Shown piece after piece: positions 1 through 8,818 of a stretch of DNA of 64,000 nucleotides. The notes under the pieces were generated by a model. It ran no database searches. It was not told the origin of the DNA and saw nothing but the letters and a program-made list of their open reading frames with translations. The DNA lies in the NCBI GenBank assembly GCA_043777675.1, contig JAYWHR010000061.1, positions 1 to 64,000 on the forward strand. The letters are read 5' to 3'. Position 1 is the stretch's first letter. Every line of letters begins with the position of its first letter. Made by a program: the position numbers and the translations under genes. Source of the stretch: JANMDU01 sp043777675 (lineage in GTDB: Bacteria > Pseudomonadota > Gammaproteobacteria > Burkholderiales > Burkholderiaceae_C).

Positions 1-120
1 GACATTGTCGTCACCTCAATAGAAAACTGGATATTTATACAGTTTATGTCATTTCCCCTGAAAACGCAAATCACGGTCTGAGGCAGATGGCTAATCAGGA
101 CTTTTGACAACATAAAACCC

Positions 121-402
121 TTAAAAATTCACTCAGGACTGATCATCAGTGGAGACCGCTTCGTCAGTAGCGCCGCCGCAGTGCAAATCCTGCGCAGCAC
201 GCTGCCCGATGCGTTGTGCGTCGAGATGGAAGGTGCAGCTATTGCACAGGTCTGCCACGCTTACGCCACTCCCTTCACAGCGATGCGCAGCATCTCAGAC
301 AAAGCCGACGACACCGCGCATGTTGATTTCCCCAAGTTTGTGACGGACTTCGCCGGGCCGTTGGCAGTGAAGTTTGTGGATGCGTTGATGCGACGGATTT
401 AA
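121..402 (+). pseudogene. mtnN: 5'-truncated MTA/SAH nucleosidase remnant
   Basis: From about 139 this frame reads like the C-terminal third of 5'-methylthioadenosine/S-adenosylhomocysteine nucleosidase, which hydrolyses the by-products of methyl transfer and polyamine synthesis. Visible are GLIISGDRF, the substrate-binding segment VEMEG and the catalytic-Asp segment ISDKADD, ending at a TAA. The family is usually 230-250 residues; only about 88 remain, and the N-terminal half with the other catalytic acid is missing. The frame has a stop at 79-81, and I see nothing MtnN-like in the other frames of bases 1-120. This therefore looks like a 5' truncation, not a single frameshift. Frame 3 of bases 3-107 encodes the end of something I do not recognise. 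Very probably non-functional. Confidence 0.75.
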
Positions 403-430
403 TCTGAGATTTTTGGCAAGAAGTGGTCAA

Positions 431-475
431 TAGCCGTCGTGTTTATTGCGCAGAGCGCTACAAAATAGGTAGCAA
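431..475 (+). repeat. Dispersed 44-bp repeat, copy R1
   Basis: TAGCC start, TTGCGCAGAGCGCTA core and a diverged AT hairpin end. It fills the 74-bp spacer between the convergent mtnN remnant and the histidine kinase, ending one base before the kinase stop codon. Confidence 0.75.
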
Positions 476-476
476 T

Positions 477-2645
477 TTAGCTCAGCACCCGATTCAACCG
501 CAACACAAAAACCGCGCCGCCGTCCACATTGAGTGCCTCCACCGAGCCACCCATCTTTCCCATATAGCTCTTCACCACAAACAGCCCCTGCCCGCGATGA
601 CCGCTAACGCCTTCGCTGGTTTGGCTGCCAGACACACCGTAGTCAAAAATACCGGGCAAAAGCTCAGCGCTGATCGGCGAGCCTTGGTTATGAATACGCA
701 ACACGGCTTGCGTGGCCTCAAGAGCGACGCTGAGCGTGATCGGTGTGCCCGCAAAGCGATGGCGTTGCGCATTGGCCAATATGTGGGTGACAACATCTTC
801 CAATGAGAATTCATCTGCTTTCACCAGCAAAGGCGTACTCTGGCCAGAGCGCTCATAAATCACCTGATCAATCCCCGCGAAATGTGCGTTGCCTGAGATT
901 TGTACGAGGAATTCATCCAAATCCAACACGCCCGCTGCCACATCCGCATTAGCAATCGCCTCGCTCGGTGAGGCTTGGCCGTACAGCACTTTCACCGCCT
1001 GCTGCATGCGCTGCACATAGCGATGGCTCGCATCGCCATCCTTGCCGTGTAACACCATCAACGATTGCAGCGGCGACATGATCTCGTGCCCCACGGCATG
1101 CCACATTTGCCGCTCTTGGCCCGCGCGCACATGCTCGCGCGAAATGTCGTCTTTCACACGCTGCATCAAATCAGAGAGGCCGCCCGCAAGAATGCCCAAC
1201 TCATCTTTGCCGCGCAAATCGCTCACATCCATTGCCGCCAAACGATTCTCCAGCTCGGGCGCATTCACGTTGTACGACACCGCTGCGGCGCGCTTGGCCA
1301 ATTGCGTCACACGGCGGATCAGGCCAATCTCGATCAAAGCCCAAGCCATTCCAATCGCCGCCAACATCGCGCCCACCAGCCAGAGCATGCGCGTGGCCAC
1401 GATGCTGATGCTGCGCTCCACGGCGCGGACATCGCCAGTCAGCGTGGCTTCAAAGCTGCCGACCGGCGTGATAATCGTATCCACGGCTTTCAGGGGCGGC
1501 ACTTGTGTATCGACGGGCAGATAGCTCACGATGCGGCGCACCCAAGGTGAAATCTGCTCTATCGCATCAGATTGATTGCGCAGCACCTGCGGCGCAGCGC
1601 CGATGCTTCGCCCAGACAGGCGCAAAAGCCGCAAGCTCTCACCCGGCAGCAAGCTTTGCGAGAGATCGGCCAAGCCTGCGGGAGCGCCTTCGCGCGCTGC
1701 GGCGCTGTCAAACACCACACCGGCCGCGCTCAACACCTGCATGCTCACGCGAATCTCGTTCAAATCAGCAGGCGGCCAGATCACTTGTGGCTTGCGCCAA
1801 ATGGCCTCACGCAATGCCTCTGCGGGCAGGCGAATCGAGAAAAAGGCGCGGCGCGGGCACTCTTGCGCTGTGCTTGCCGCATCTGCACATGAGCTGCTTT
1901 GCCACACCCAGCCGCGAAATTCGCGCACTGGGCGGGATTCGCGGATCAATTGACTGCCCTGCGCCTGCGTATCCGCCTCCATAAAACCTGCCCAGCGGCC
2001 AATCAATGCATTGCTGGCAACAGAGGTGGCCGCAGGATCACGCTCTTGCAACTCCAGCGGCGCGATCCAAGTCGTGGTGTTGCCGCGCAGGCTGAGGCTC
2101 ACTTTCGCACGATGAATCGTTTGCAAATCCAATTGACCTTTTTCGCGGCCTTGTAAGGCGCTGCTATTGAAGCTGCCAGCGAGATAGACAAAACCGCCTG
2201 CGTAGGGATTGTTGCCAATCGCTGCGCACACATTTGAGCCGCCTTGCAATTGCACTGCACAAGCGGCGCTCTCAATCGCTTGCTGGGCTTTGAAGGGATC
2301 GTCGAAATCCAGAGCACCGAATGGCAAGAGCAAAGGCACGAGGCCAGCACTTATGTCTGCGTTTGCTGCGTTGTGTTGCGGATTGAGCAAGGCCAATTGC
2401 CCCGCAGGATGGCGTAATCGCGCCAAAATCTCAGATTGCGTTTTCTTGAAGCTGGCTTGGTAATTTTGGTAACTGCGCTCCTTCTCATCTTGCAGCACAG
2501 CCAAAGCCAGGCCGAGTGTGGCCGCGATCAGGAGCACAAACACCGCGCGAAAAAACAAGCGCCTGCGGAAAAACGCCAGCCCCAAGCGTGGCATCTCTAA
2601 ATGTGGCATCTCCAGCTTGGGCAACTCGAGGCCGGGCACTTTCAT
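477..2645 (-). CDS. Membrane sensor histidine kinase
   Basis: A 722-residue sensor kinase of a two-component pair. A basic N-terminus is followed by one membrane segment (about 24-48), a large periplasmic domain of roughly 370 residues with no fold I recognise, a second membrane segment near 418-440 and a HAMP-like linker. The H-box GHEIMSPLQSL has the phospho-accepting His at about 520. The ATP-binding domain shows an N-box (HILANAQRH, about 620), an HNQGSPI segment where many kinases have DxGxG, and a GHRGQGL G2 box near 685. The start ATG overlaps the stop of the response regulator gene (ATGA), so the two are translationally coupled with the regulator first. The signal sensed is unknown. 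Confidence 0.88.
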   Translation of the reverse strand: MKVPGLELPKLEMPHLEMPRLGLAFFRRRLFFRAVFVLLIAATLGLALAVLQDEKERSYQNYQASFKKTQSEILARLRHPAGQLALLNPQHNAANADISAGLVPLLLPFGALDFDDPFKAQQAIESAACAVQLQGGSNVCAAIGNNPYAGGFVYLAGSFNSSALQGREKGQLDLQTIHRAKVSLSLRGNTTTWIAPLELQERDPAATSVASNALIGRWAGFMEADTQAQGSQLIRESRPVREFRGWVWQSSSCADAASTAQECPRRAFFSIRLPAEALREAIWRKPQVIWPPADLNEIRVSMQVLSAAGVVFDSAAAREGAPAGLADLSQSLLPGESLRLLRLSGRSIGAAPQVLRNQSDAIEQISPWVRRIVSYLPVDTQVPPLKAVDTIITPVGSFEATLTGDVRAVERSISIVATRMLWLVGAMLAAIGMAWALIEIGLIRRVTQLAKRAAAVSYNVNAPELENRLAAMDVSDLRGKDELGILAGGLSDLMQRVKDDISREHVRAGQERQMWHAVGHEIMSPLQSLMVLHGKDGDASHRYVQRMQQAVKVLYGQASPSEAIANADVAAGVLDLDEFLVQISGNAHFAGIDQVIYERSGQSTPLLVKADEFSLEDVVTHILANAQRHRFAGTPITLSVALEATQAVLRIHNQGSPISAELLPGIFDYGVSGSQTSEGVSGHRGQGLFVVKSYMGKMGGSVEALNVDGGAVFVLRLNRVLS

Positions 2646-3415
2646 AACTGAGCGCCTGCCTTGGCGGGCATCCAGCGAAAGCCGCGCATCGGAATATTTT
2701 CAATGCCCGCAAAGTCAACATCCACCTCTTTGAAAGCTTCGCGGATCGTGCTCACATGTTTGCGCACATTGTCTCGGCTGCGCCCGCTTTTCACCACATC
2801 AAACAGCTCTTCATAGCTCACCACTTCGCCTGCTTTGCTATGCAGCGTAGCCAAGATTCGCTGCGCTGTGAGCGGCAAATTCACGCGCTGGCCCCGCCAT
2901 GTGGGGGTGCGTTGCCAAAGGGGATCCAGTGAAAGTTCAACGGTAGGCTTAGCGATAATTGCTCCTGAATTTATAGCGCTTTGCGCAGTATTCTTGCCGG
3001 CCACACGCAATAATGCCAGAAAAGTCTCGATGAAATCGCGTTCTTCAAACGTCGTCTTCTGCAAATAATCCCAAGCATCCAGCGCCTTCATGATGCTGCG
3101 ATAAATCGCCGCTGGCATCGCTGAGATCACGAGCACGGGCGTGCCGGGGCGATGTTTGTTGATCACATTGATCAGCGCCACGCCAGCATTGCGCTCATGC
3201 CCCAGCTCAATATCGAGCAACACCACGTCGTAATGCTCGCGGGTCAGCGCTGCCTCGGCATCGTCGCGGTTAAACCAAGTGTCGATTTGGATATCCGGGC
3301 GAGCTGCGCGTATCCATGCGGCAAGCTGGGCGCTGGTGGGTTGATCGTCTTCGATCAGTGCAATTTTTGGTGAAGAAACAGTTGTTGAGCGCATGCCGCC
3401 ATTATGAAACCACAT
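2642..3415 (-). CDS. OmpR-type response regulator with repeat-encoded linker
   Basis: A 257-residue DNA-binding response regulator, the partner of the kinase that follows with an ATGA overlap. The receiver (about 16-135) has the acidic pair IEDD, the phospho-Asp in LLDIELG (D68) and a Lys in YLQKT. The C-terminal winged helix (about 165-250) has the Trans_reg_C pattern, ending RGFRWMP. Between the domains, residues about 138-151 (GKNTAQSAINSGA) are encoded by a copy of the dispersed repeat. A second possible start lies at 3394 (MRSTTV). A 20-of-22-bp palindrome sits 11-32 bases upstream of the first start and may be its operator. Confidence 0.88.
   Translation of the reverse strand: MWFHNGGMRSTTVSSPKIALIEDDQPTSAQLAAWIRAARPDIQIDTWFNRDDAEAALTREHYDVVLLDIELGHERNAGVALINVINKHRPGTPVLVISAMPAAIYRSIMKALDAWDYLQKTTFEERDFIETFLALLRVAGKNTAQSAINSGAIIAKPTVELSLDPLWQRTPTWRGQRVNLPLTAQRILATLHSKAGEVVSYEELFDVVKSGRSRDNVRKHVSTIREAFKEVDVDFAGIENIPMRGFRWMPAKAGAQL
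2961..3003 (-). repeat. Dispersed repeat, copy R2, inside response regulator
   Basis: On the plus strand it reads GCTCCTGAATTTATAGCGC, then TTGCGCAG, then TTGCCGGCCA, the reverse of the family consensus. It encodes the linker between receiver and DNA-binding domain without a stop codon. Confidence 0.8.
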
Positions 3416-3425
3416 GCAGCGCGCG

Positions 3426-3447
3426 GCGCGGAAGAAATCTTCCGCGC
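3426..3447. promoter_or_regulatory. 22-bp near-perfect palindrome upstream of response regulator
   Basis: Arms GCGCGGAAGA (3426-3435) and TCTTCCGCGC (3438-3447) are separated by AA. The site lies in the divergent spacer between the response regulator and the SPFH gene, close to the regulator start. It has the form of a dimer-binding operator; the protein that binds it is unknown. Confidence 0.5.
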
Positions 3448-3577
3448 TCGGAAGCTTTTGGCGCTTGAAATGAAGTTTTACGCACTGCGCTGGCGTTGTT
3501 GCTTCCGCTCATTCTGAGAAGAATTGAGTCCATCAACAACCCGGGAATCTTTCCCACTTTTTCACCAGGAGCCCTTC

Positions 3578-4903
3578 ATGATTTCTTCTCTCAAAAACAT
3601 CATCGCTCATGCCCGCGACGCTTTTAGCCGTCAAAAATCCGTGGCTGACCATGAAGCAGGCGATACACAAGCACCGCACTTCGAAGATGGCGCGACCCAA
3701 GCCACTTCTAGCGCCGCAACTGTCCGGACTGTGCCTCTAAGCAAGACCATCATTGCCACCGCCGCTGTGCTGGCACTGGCTGCAAGTGCGTATGTCGTCG
3801 TCAAGCATCCCCCTCTGCAAACCATCAATCTAGGCACGAGCGGTTTACGTATCAATCAACTCACCGGTGCTCAAAGCGAGCTGCAGGCCGGTAATGCTGT
3901 GGTGATCCCAGGCCTACACAGCCTGCGAGTGATTCCCCTGCGTGATCAGAGCTGGCGCGCTGAAAGTATGGCCAAGGCCAATGGCTCATCGCCAGTGCAA
4001 TCGGTAGAAGGCTTATCGCTCGGCATTGATCTGATCGTGCGTTACGCAGTTGATCCCAGTAAGGTCAGTGCCGTGGCAGCGCGTACGCAAACAGACATGG
4101 GCCTTGAGTTGGTCGATCCTGCTTTGCAAGGCGTCGCCTACAAAACCTTTGCACGCTACACCGTGCGTGAAATCTTCTCTAGCAAGCGCACCGAGATTCA
4201 GCAGACCTTAGAAACTGAGCTCAAAGCAAAGCTGGCCTCAGAGGGTTTGATCTTGCGCAGCGTGCAAGTTGGCAAAGTGGATTTACCCGCAGATTACAGC
4301 CGCCGCATGGAAACGCTGCTGGCAGAAGAGCTGGCCACAGAGAAGATGCGCTACACGCTCGTGCTCAAAGAAAAGCAAGTCAAGGAAACTGAGTTGGATG
4401 CGCAGGCCGAAAAAGTGCGCAGCGAAACACAAGCGCAAGCTGCGGGCAATGTACAAATCATCGCGGCTAAAGCGCAAGAAGAAGCGATGAAGCATGTTCT
4501 GCCCTTCAAGCAGCGCCAGATTGAGCAGCGCAAGCTAGAGGCCGAAGCCGACAAGCAATCGCGCATCCGCACCGCAGAAGGTAGCGCCGAAGCACGCCGC
4601 ATTGAGGCCGATGGCGAAGCCAAAGCCCGCCAGCGCTTGGCAGAAGCTGAAGCCTTCCGCGTGCAAAAAGTCGGCATGGCCGGTGCGGAGCAAATGGCGC
4701 GCGAAGGCGCTTTGCTCACGCGCCATCCACTGCTCATTCAAAAAGCCATGGCCGACAAGCTGTCTGACAAAGTGCAGGTGATCATCGCGCCCACGCCTAC
4801 CGATGGCAGCTTCATTGGCGCAGCTTTGCTGGGCGTTAAGAAAACTGCTCCGCAAGAGCAAAGTGCTCAAGCACCTGCCCAAGAAGAAACCAAAGACCAA
4901 TAA
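3578..4903 (+). CDS. SPFH/prohibitin-domain membrane protein
   Basis: A 441-residue protein with a soluble N-terminal stretch of about 55 residues, one membrane segment (about 56-74) and an SPFH/band-7 domain (about 80-260). A long charged coiled coil rich in Ala, Glu, Lys and Gln follows (about 260-400), with a short hydrophobic segment (FIGAALLG) near the end. Such proteins form oligomeric scaffolds at the inner membrane that organise proteases or lipid domains. The start at 3578 is preferred over an in-frame upstream codon at 3524 because AGGAG (3567-3571) lies 6 bases before it. The next gene, 40 bases downstream, is a periplasmic protein and probably co-transcribed. Confidence 0.85.
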   Translation: MISSLKNIIAHARDAFSRQKSVADHEAGDTQAPHFEDGATQATSSAATVRTVPLSKTIIATAAVLALAASAYVVVKHPPLQTINLGTSGLRINQLTGAQSELQAGNAVVIPGLHSLRVIPLRDQSWRAESMAKANGSSPVQSVEGLSLGIDLIVRYAVDPSKVSAVAARTQTDMGLELVDPALQGVAYKTFARYTVREIFSSKRTEIQQTLETELKAKLASEGLILRSVQVGKVDLPADYSRRMETLLAEELATEKMRYTLVLKEKQVKETELDAQAEKVRSETQAQAAGNVQIIAAKAQEEAMKHVLPFKQRQIEQRKLEAEADKQSRIRTAEGSAEARRIEADGEAKARQRLAEAEAFRVQKVGMAGAEQMAREGALLTRHPLLIQKAMADKLSDKVQVIIAPTPTDGSFIGAALLGVKKTAPQEQSAQAPAQEETKDQ

Positions 4904-4943
4904 ACCTAGCCCAACATCCCATAAGTCAGCCCAGAGAATCACT

Positions 4944-6467
4944 ATGAAAACCATCACCCTCAGCACTGCCGTTTTATCCATCGTCTGCGCTGCCGCCTTG
5001 ACCTTCGGCAGCTCTGCGCAAGCACAGAATGCTGCAACGTCTCACGCCCTGATCGTGCAAGACAACGTGGCTCTTCGCGCCGCACCGCGCGATAGTGCGA
5101 ATGCACAAGCCCAGCTCTGGCAAGGCGAATTAGTCGAGCTGCGCGGCGAGCGAATGGATTATGTGCAGGTGTGGGATCTCAAGCGCGAGCGGGGAGGCTT
5201 CGTTCGCGCCAGCCAATTGCGCCGGATCTCATTCGCGCCAACGGATACTGATGGCTTGCTGAGTGTGTTGCGGTTTGTGAAAGACACGCCCGGCAGCGAA
5301 GGCCTGGCTTTTGGCTACGGCGCTGCTTGGCTCAAAGCGGCCAACAATCAACAGGCGGGCAGTGCTCTGGGCGCAGAGGTGCTCGATGCCATTGGCACAG
5401 CCGCTGAGCGCTTGGCTCGGCGCGCATCGAGTGCAGGCTTGAGCAAAGTGCATCAAGAAGCCGCTTCTGCACAGCTAGATGCTGCGCAGCGCTATGGCAT
5501 CCGCTTTGAAAGCATGGCGCAGGATGGCTTGGATGCCAAAATCACAATCTGCTACGACGGCGAAGTGTTTGCTCGCTTGCTGGCTATTCCCGCAGCTACA
5601 GCGGAGCAACGCGCCCGCGCAGCTTTGGCGCTCACCCGTAGTGATTGCGAAGATCCAGCTCTGGCTCTGAAAAAACCACTCGAGCACAGCAAAAACCAAG
5701 AATGGCGTGCTGCTTTGCTAGACAAAGCCGATGCGCAAGGCTTGCCAGCGTATGCGGCAAATCGCCTGCAGATCCGACGCGCCAGCCTGTGGAGCAGCGT
5801 AGCGTACGACCGCGCCCGCAGCGGGAAAGCAAATGCAGCCCAAGCCGCACAGCGCTCGTTCGAGGCTTTGAGCGCTGTGAACAAAGCTGAGCTACCCGAA
5901 GACGATCTCAGTGCTTTCAACGATGCCGCGATGCGCGTCAACGCCTCTCGCTGGGCCGCTGTCGCCAGCGCCTCGTCAAACACTGTCAGCAGCGCCTTAC
6001 CGATCATCGTTTCCACTGCGGGCAATACGCCCGGTGAGACTTGCGTGAGCCTGACCTTGGGCAAGTCGACACTGGCCACGCGCTGCACTTACGGTGTGGT
6101 GTGGCAGCCATCGTTTTCACTGAACAGAGAAACCCATGCCGCTACGCTGGCCGTACAAACGCAAACTGGCTGGCGCGAGATGTGGGTGTTTCGCAAGCAA
6201 GGTGGCGCATGGAGCATTGACGTGCTCGTTCCAGCAGCGGTGAATCCAGAAGTGGGCTACGTTGAGTTTGCAGGCTGGGTGCCCGGCGGCCAGCAAATGC
6301 TGATTGCCCGCGAGGCGCGCGGTGAAGGCAAATACAAGCGCAGCTACGAAGTGATGGATTTGGCCACGCTAACAACACAGCGGCAAGCCAGCGACCCGAG
6401 CATCCTTGGTGCTTTTCAGCGCTGGCAGCAGCCGCAGTGGAAACAGATGAGTGTCAGTTTGCGTTGA
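4944..6467 (+). CDS. Periplasmic SH3-like domain protein of unknown function
   Basis: A 507-residue protein with a clear signal peptide (about 1-27, cleavage near SAQAQ). A bacterial SH3-like module follows (about 35-95: VALRAAP, then LWQGELVELRGER and GGFVRASQLR). The remaining 400 residues are helical and Ala-rich, then beta-rich toward the C-terminus; I recognise no enzyme motif. The start at 4944 is chosen because the signal peptide begins there; the frame is open further upstream but overlaps the SPFH gene. Position directly behind the SPFH gene suggests an envelope role. Such SH3 modules often bind peptidoglycan or proteins, but that is inference here. Confidence 0.75.
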   Translation: MKTITLSTAVLSIVCAAALTFGSSAQAQNAATSHALIVQDNVALRAAPRDSANAQAQLWQGELVELRGERMDYVQVWDLKRERGGFVRASQLRRISFAPTDTDGLLSVLRFVKDTPGSEGLAFGYGAAWLKAANNQQAGSALGAEVLDAIGTAAERLARRASSAGLSKVHQEAASAQLDAAQRYGIRFESMAQDGLDAKITICYDGEVFARLLAIPAATAEQRARAALALTRSDCEDPALALKKPLEHSKNQEWRAALLDKADAQGLPAYAANRLQIRRASLWSSVAYDRARSGKANAAQAAQRSFEALSAVNKAELPEDDLSAFNDAAMRVNASRWAAVASASSNTVSSALPIIVSTAGNTPGETCVSLTLGKSTLATRCTYGVVWQPSFSLNRETHAATLAVQTQTGWREMWVFRKQGGAWSIDVLVPAAVNPEVGYVEFAGWVPGGQQMLIAREARGEGKYKRSYEVMDLATLTTQRQASDPSILGAFQRWQQPQWKQMSVSLR

Positions 6468-6490
6468 TTTTTCTAGACCATTTAGGCACT

Positions 6491-6534
6491 TAGCCGGCAT
6501 ATAAGCTGCGTGGAGTGCTATTGAATCCATAGCG
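6491..6534 (+). repeat. Dispersed repeat, copy R3
   Basis: TAGCCGGCAT, then GCTGCGTGGAGTGCTATT, then an ATAGCG end. It lies in the 83-bp spacer between the convergent SH3-like gene and glutathione peroxidase. Confidence 0.85.
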
Positions 6535-6550
6535 CACCAGTTTCATGAAC

Positions 6551-7042
6551 TCAAGCCAAAGCCGCCTCAATATCTCTCACCAAGCTACTGGGCGTGTCTT
6601 GTGGGGCATAGCGTTTGATCACTTTACCGTCTTTGCCGACAAGAAACTTGGTGAAATTCCATTTGATCGCCTTGCTGCCCAGAAGGCCAGGCGCTTCTTC
6701 GCTCAGCCATTGATAAAGTGGCGTGGCATTGGCTCCGTTGACCTCCACTTTGCTCATGAGCGGAAAACTGACACCAAAATTCATCTCGCAGAATGAAGCG
6801 ATTTCATCCTCGGTGCCCGATTCTTGTGCACCAAATTGATTGCAAGGGAATCCCAAGACCACCAAGCCCTTGCCACCATATTCCTCGTGCAAAGTTTGCA
6901 GCCCTTTGTATTGAGAGGTGAAGCCGCAGCTGCTAGCGGTGTTTACTATTAGCAACGGTTTGCCCACATATTTCTTCAAACTGACTTGCCTGCCGTGAAT
7001 ATCTAGCGCTTCGAAGTTGTAAGCCGTTATGTGTGCTGGCAT
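6551..7042 (-). CDS. Glutathione peroxidase family protein
   Basis: A 163-residue thiol peroxidase of the glutathione peroxidase/BtuE family, reducing hydrogen peroxide and organic peroxides in the cytoplasm. The peroxidatic Cys lies in NTASSCGF (C39), the Gln in FPCNQFG (Q69) and the Trp-Asn in KWNFTKF near 132, which completes the usual catalytic set. The second Cys in FPCNQFG could act as the resolving Cys, so the true reductant may be thioredoxin; this is family knowledge, not shown here. Length is normal. It stands alone, convergent with the gene on its left and divergent from the pil cluster. Confidence 0.93.
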   Translation of the reverse strand: MPAHITAYNFEALDIHGRQVSLKKYVGKPLLIVNTASSCGFTSQYKGLQTLHEEYGGKGLVVLGFPCNQFGAQESGTEDEIASFCEMNFGVSFPLMSKVEVNGANATPLYQWLSEEAPGLLGSKAIKWNFTKFLVGKDGKVIKRYAPQDTPSSLVRDIEAALA

Positions 7043-7278
7043 GATGAACCCGTTCTGGAGTCTGCTCGAATAGCAGGTAAGTGTTGGTTGTAACGCTGTT
7101 ATGGCACTTTTGTCAAAAGCAACTTGCCATCAACATGCCCTAGACAAGCCCACGTACTTTCGATAAAATAAATCTATACTAATTCATTAACTCTTTGGTA
7201 CAACGCCATGATTTTTATGGATATTTTTGTTCGCAAGCCTGCGATAACCCGAATTTCTTGGCTTGCAGGTATCAAGTT

Positions 7279-8364
7279 ATGAGTCAACCCCATCATATCG
7301 TTTTAGTTGGTTTCTCTTCGTTCGAGAAAGTAACGTTCGAATCGTTTTTTCGCTTAGCTGCGCGTCGTCCGCCTGGCTATGTTTTGGTCGAGAATGCAGA
7401 GCAAGCCCATCTGGCCGTGGTCAATGCAGATGATGCCTCTGTACTTAAGCAATGCATTGCGAAGAAACCAGCGGCGCAAGTGCTGCTCATCGGTGCGCAA
7501 GATGGCGGCACGGGTTGGATGCTGCAGCGCCGCCCGCTTAATTTGATGAAGGTCTTGGCCACGGTGGAAAGCCTGCTCGCTCCAGCCAGCGCCGCCACTG
7601 TCCCAGCTGACCTGACGGCGATGCGAGGCTTGAGTGCATCTCCAGCCACTGCCGCACAAGCAGCACAGCGCAGTGCACCAGCCGCGCCGGCTTTCAGCGC
7701 GTTTGCGCCGCGCGCTCCTGCTCCTGTATCCCCCGCGCCGATCGTTGCCGCGCAGGGCAGTTATTCAAGCAGAGTTGATGGCGTGATTGACTCAAAGCTG
7801 CGTCGCTCTGTACGCACGGGCGCAGGTCATGTCCCTAAATTTGAATCATCTCGTTCCATGGTTGGCATGGCAGGCATGGGCGCAACGCGTCCAGCGCCCA
7901 TCGATAGTTCTTTGGATGTCGATCATATTTTGGTGGTTGACGACAGTGATATTGCGCTCAAATTCATGCGTAATCGCCTATCTCGCTTTGGTTTTCACGC
8001 GGATTTAGTCAATTCTGGTGAAGAAGCCTTGGGCAAAATGAATACGCGCCCCTACAAATTCGTCTTCCTTGACGTGATGATGGAGGGCTTGGATGGCTAC
8101 CAAACTTGTCGCGCCATCAAACAACGTAAATACTCGGATGGCAAGCCGCCCGTTGTGGTGATGCTGACCAGCCGAGGCGGCACCATTGACAAGATTCGCG
8201 GCACATTAGCCGGCTGCGATGCCTACCTGACCAAACCTTTAAACGAGCGCGATTTGATTGCCGTTTTGGCCAAGCATGATCGCAACGTCGCGCGCGGCTT
8301 CCAACAAACGAACTTCGGCCACAACAATTCGTCCGGCTTCGCCAAGCCAGCGGGTTCTGTTTAA
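7279..8364 (+). CDS. PilG-like response regulator with extra N-terminal domain
   Basis: A 361-residue protein that opens the chemosensory cluster. Residues about 1-100 look like a degenerate receiver-type domain, and about 105-205 form an Ala/Pro-rich linker. A canonical receiver follows at about 210-335: acidic pair VVDDSD, phospho-Asp in FLDVMME (D265) and Lys in YLTKP (K319). No DNA-binding domain follows, so it probably acts by protein contact, as PilG does on the type IV pilus extension motor. The ATG at 7279 with an upstream AGGT is preferred to the TTG at 7195. A canonical PilG is about 130 residues, so this one has an unusual N-terminal extension. The spacer before it contains a TATACT element at 7175-7180. 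Confidence 0.8.
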   Translation: MSQPHHIVLVGFSSFEKVTFESFFRLAARRPPGYVLVENAEQAHLAVVNADDASVLKQCIAKKPAAQVLLIGAQDGGTGWMLQRRPLNLMKVLATVESLLAPASAATVPADLTAMRGLSASPATAAQAAQRSAPAAPAFSAFAPRAPAPVSPAPIVAAQGSYSSRVDGVIDSKLRRSVRTGAGHVPKFESSRSMVGMAGMGATRPAPIDSSLDVDHILVVDDSDIALKFMRNRLSRFGFHADLVNSGEEALGKMNTRPYKFVFLDVMMEGLDGYQTCRAIKQRKYSDGKPPVVVMLTSRGGTIDKIRGTLAGCDAYLTKPLNERDLIAVLAKHDRNVARGFQQTNFGHNNSSGFAKPAGSV

Positions 8365-8408
8365 AGCAGACGGACGGTTTTTAGATATTTGTATGACATG
8401 CTGTTTCA

Positions 8409-8425
8409 TGCACGTGTATCGTGCA
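8409..8425. promoter_or_regulatory. Small hairpin in leader of the PilH-like gene
   Basis: TGCACG (8409-8414) and CGTGCA (8420-8425) form a perfect 6-bp stem with a 5-base loop, 27 bases upstream of the pilH-like start. Role unknown; possibly a leader structure between the two regulator genes. Confidence 0.3.
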
Positions 8426-8451
8426 AAATAGGCGTTCTCGGAGTAAAAGTT

Positions 8452-8799
8452 ATGAAAAAAGTCTTGGTGGTTGACGATGCGCCAGTAGATTCTCAGAATC
8501 TACAACGCATTTTTGCGGATGCTGGGTGGGTGGTTGTAACGGCATCCTCAGGCTCTGAAGCGGTGAGCAAGGCAAAAGCGGAAGTACCTGATTTAATCAT
8601 GATGGATGTCAATATGCCCGGCTTGGACGGCTTCTCCGCGACGCGCCAACTCATGCAAGACCCCACGACAAAAGGGATTCCGGTTGTGTTTGTTACATCG
8701 AAAGATCAAAAAGCTGATCGGGTCTTCGCGCAAATGCTGGGTGCCAAAGGTTACGTCACTAAGCCCTACACCGCCGATCAAATCCTAGGTACGATTTGA
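8452..8799 (+). CDS. pilH: PilH-like single-domain response regulator
   Basis: A 115-residue stand-alone receiver: VVDDAP at the N-terminus, phospho-Asp in MMDVNMPG (D52), the TSK segment and Lys in YVTKPYT near 102. The start at 8452 follows GGAGTAAAAGTT, a good ribosome site. Single-domain regulators in Pil-Chp systems receive phosphate from the CheA-like kinase and balance pilus extension and retraction. The symbol rests on cluster position and domain content. The frame continues to a stop at 8799, about 20 bases before the next gene. Confidence 0.85.
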   Translation: MKKVLVVDDAPVDSQNLQRIFADAGWVVVTASSGSEAVSKAKAEVPDLIMMDVNMPGLDGFSATRQLMQDPTTKGIPVVFVTSKDQKADRVFAQMLGAKGYVTKPYTADQILGTI

Positions 8800-8818
8800 T
8801 CATCAACATGCACCCACT

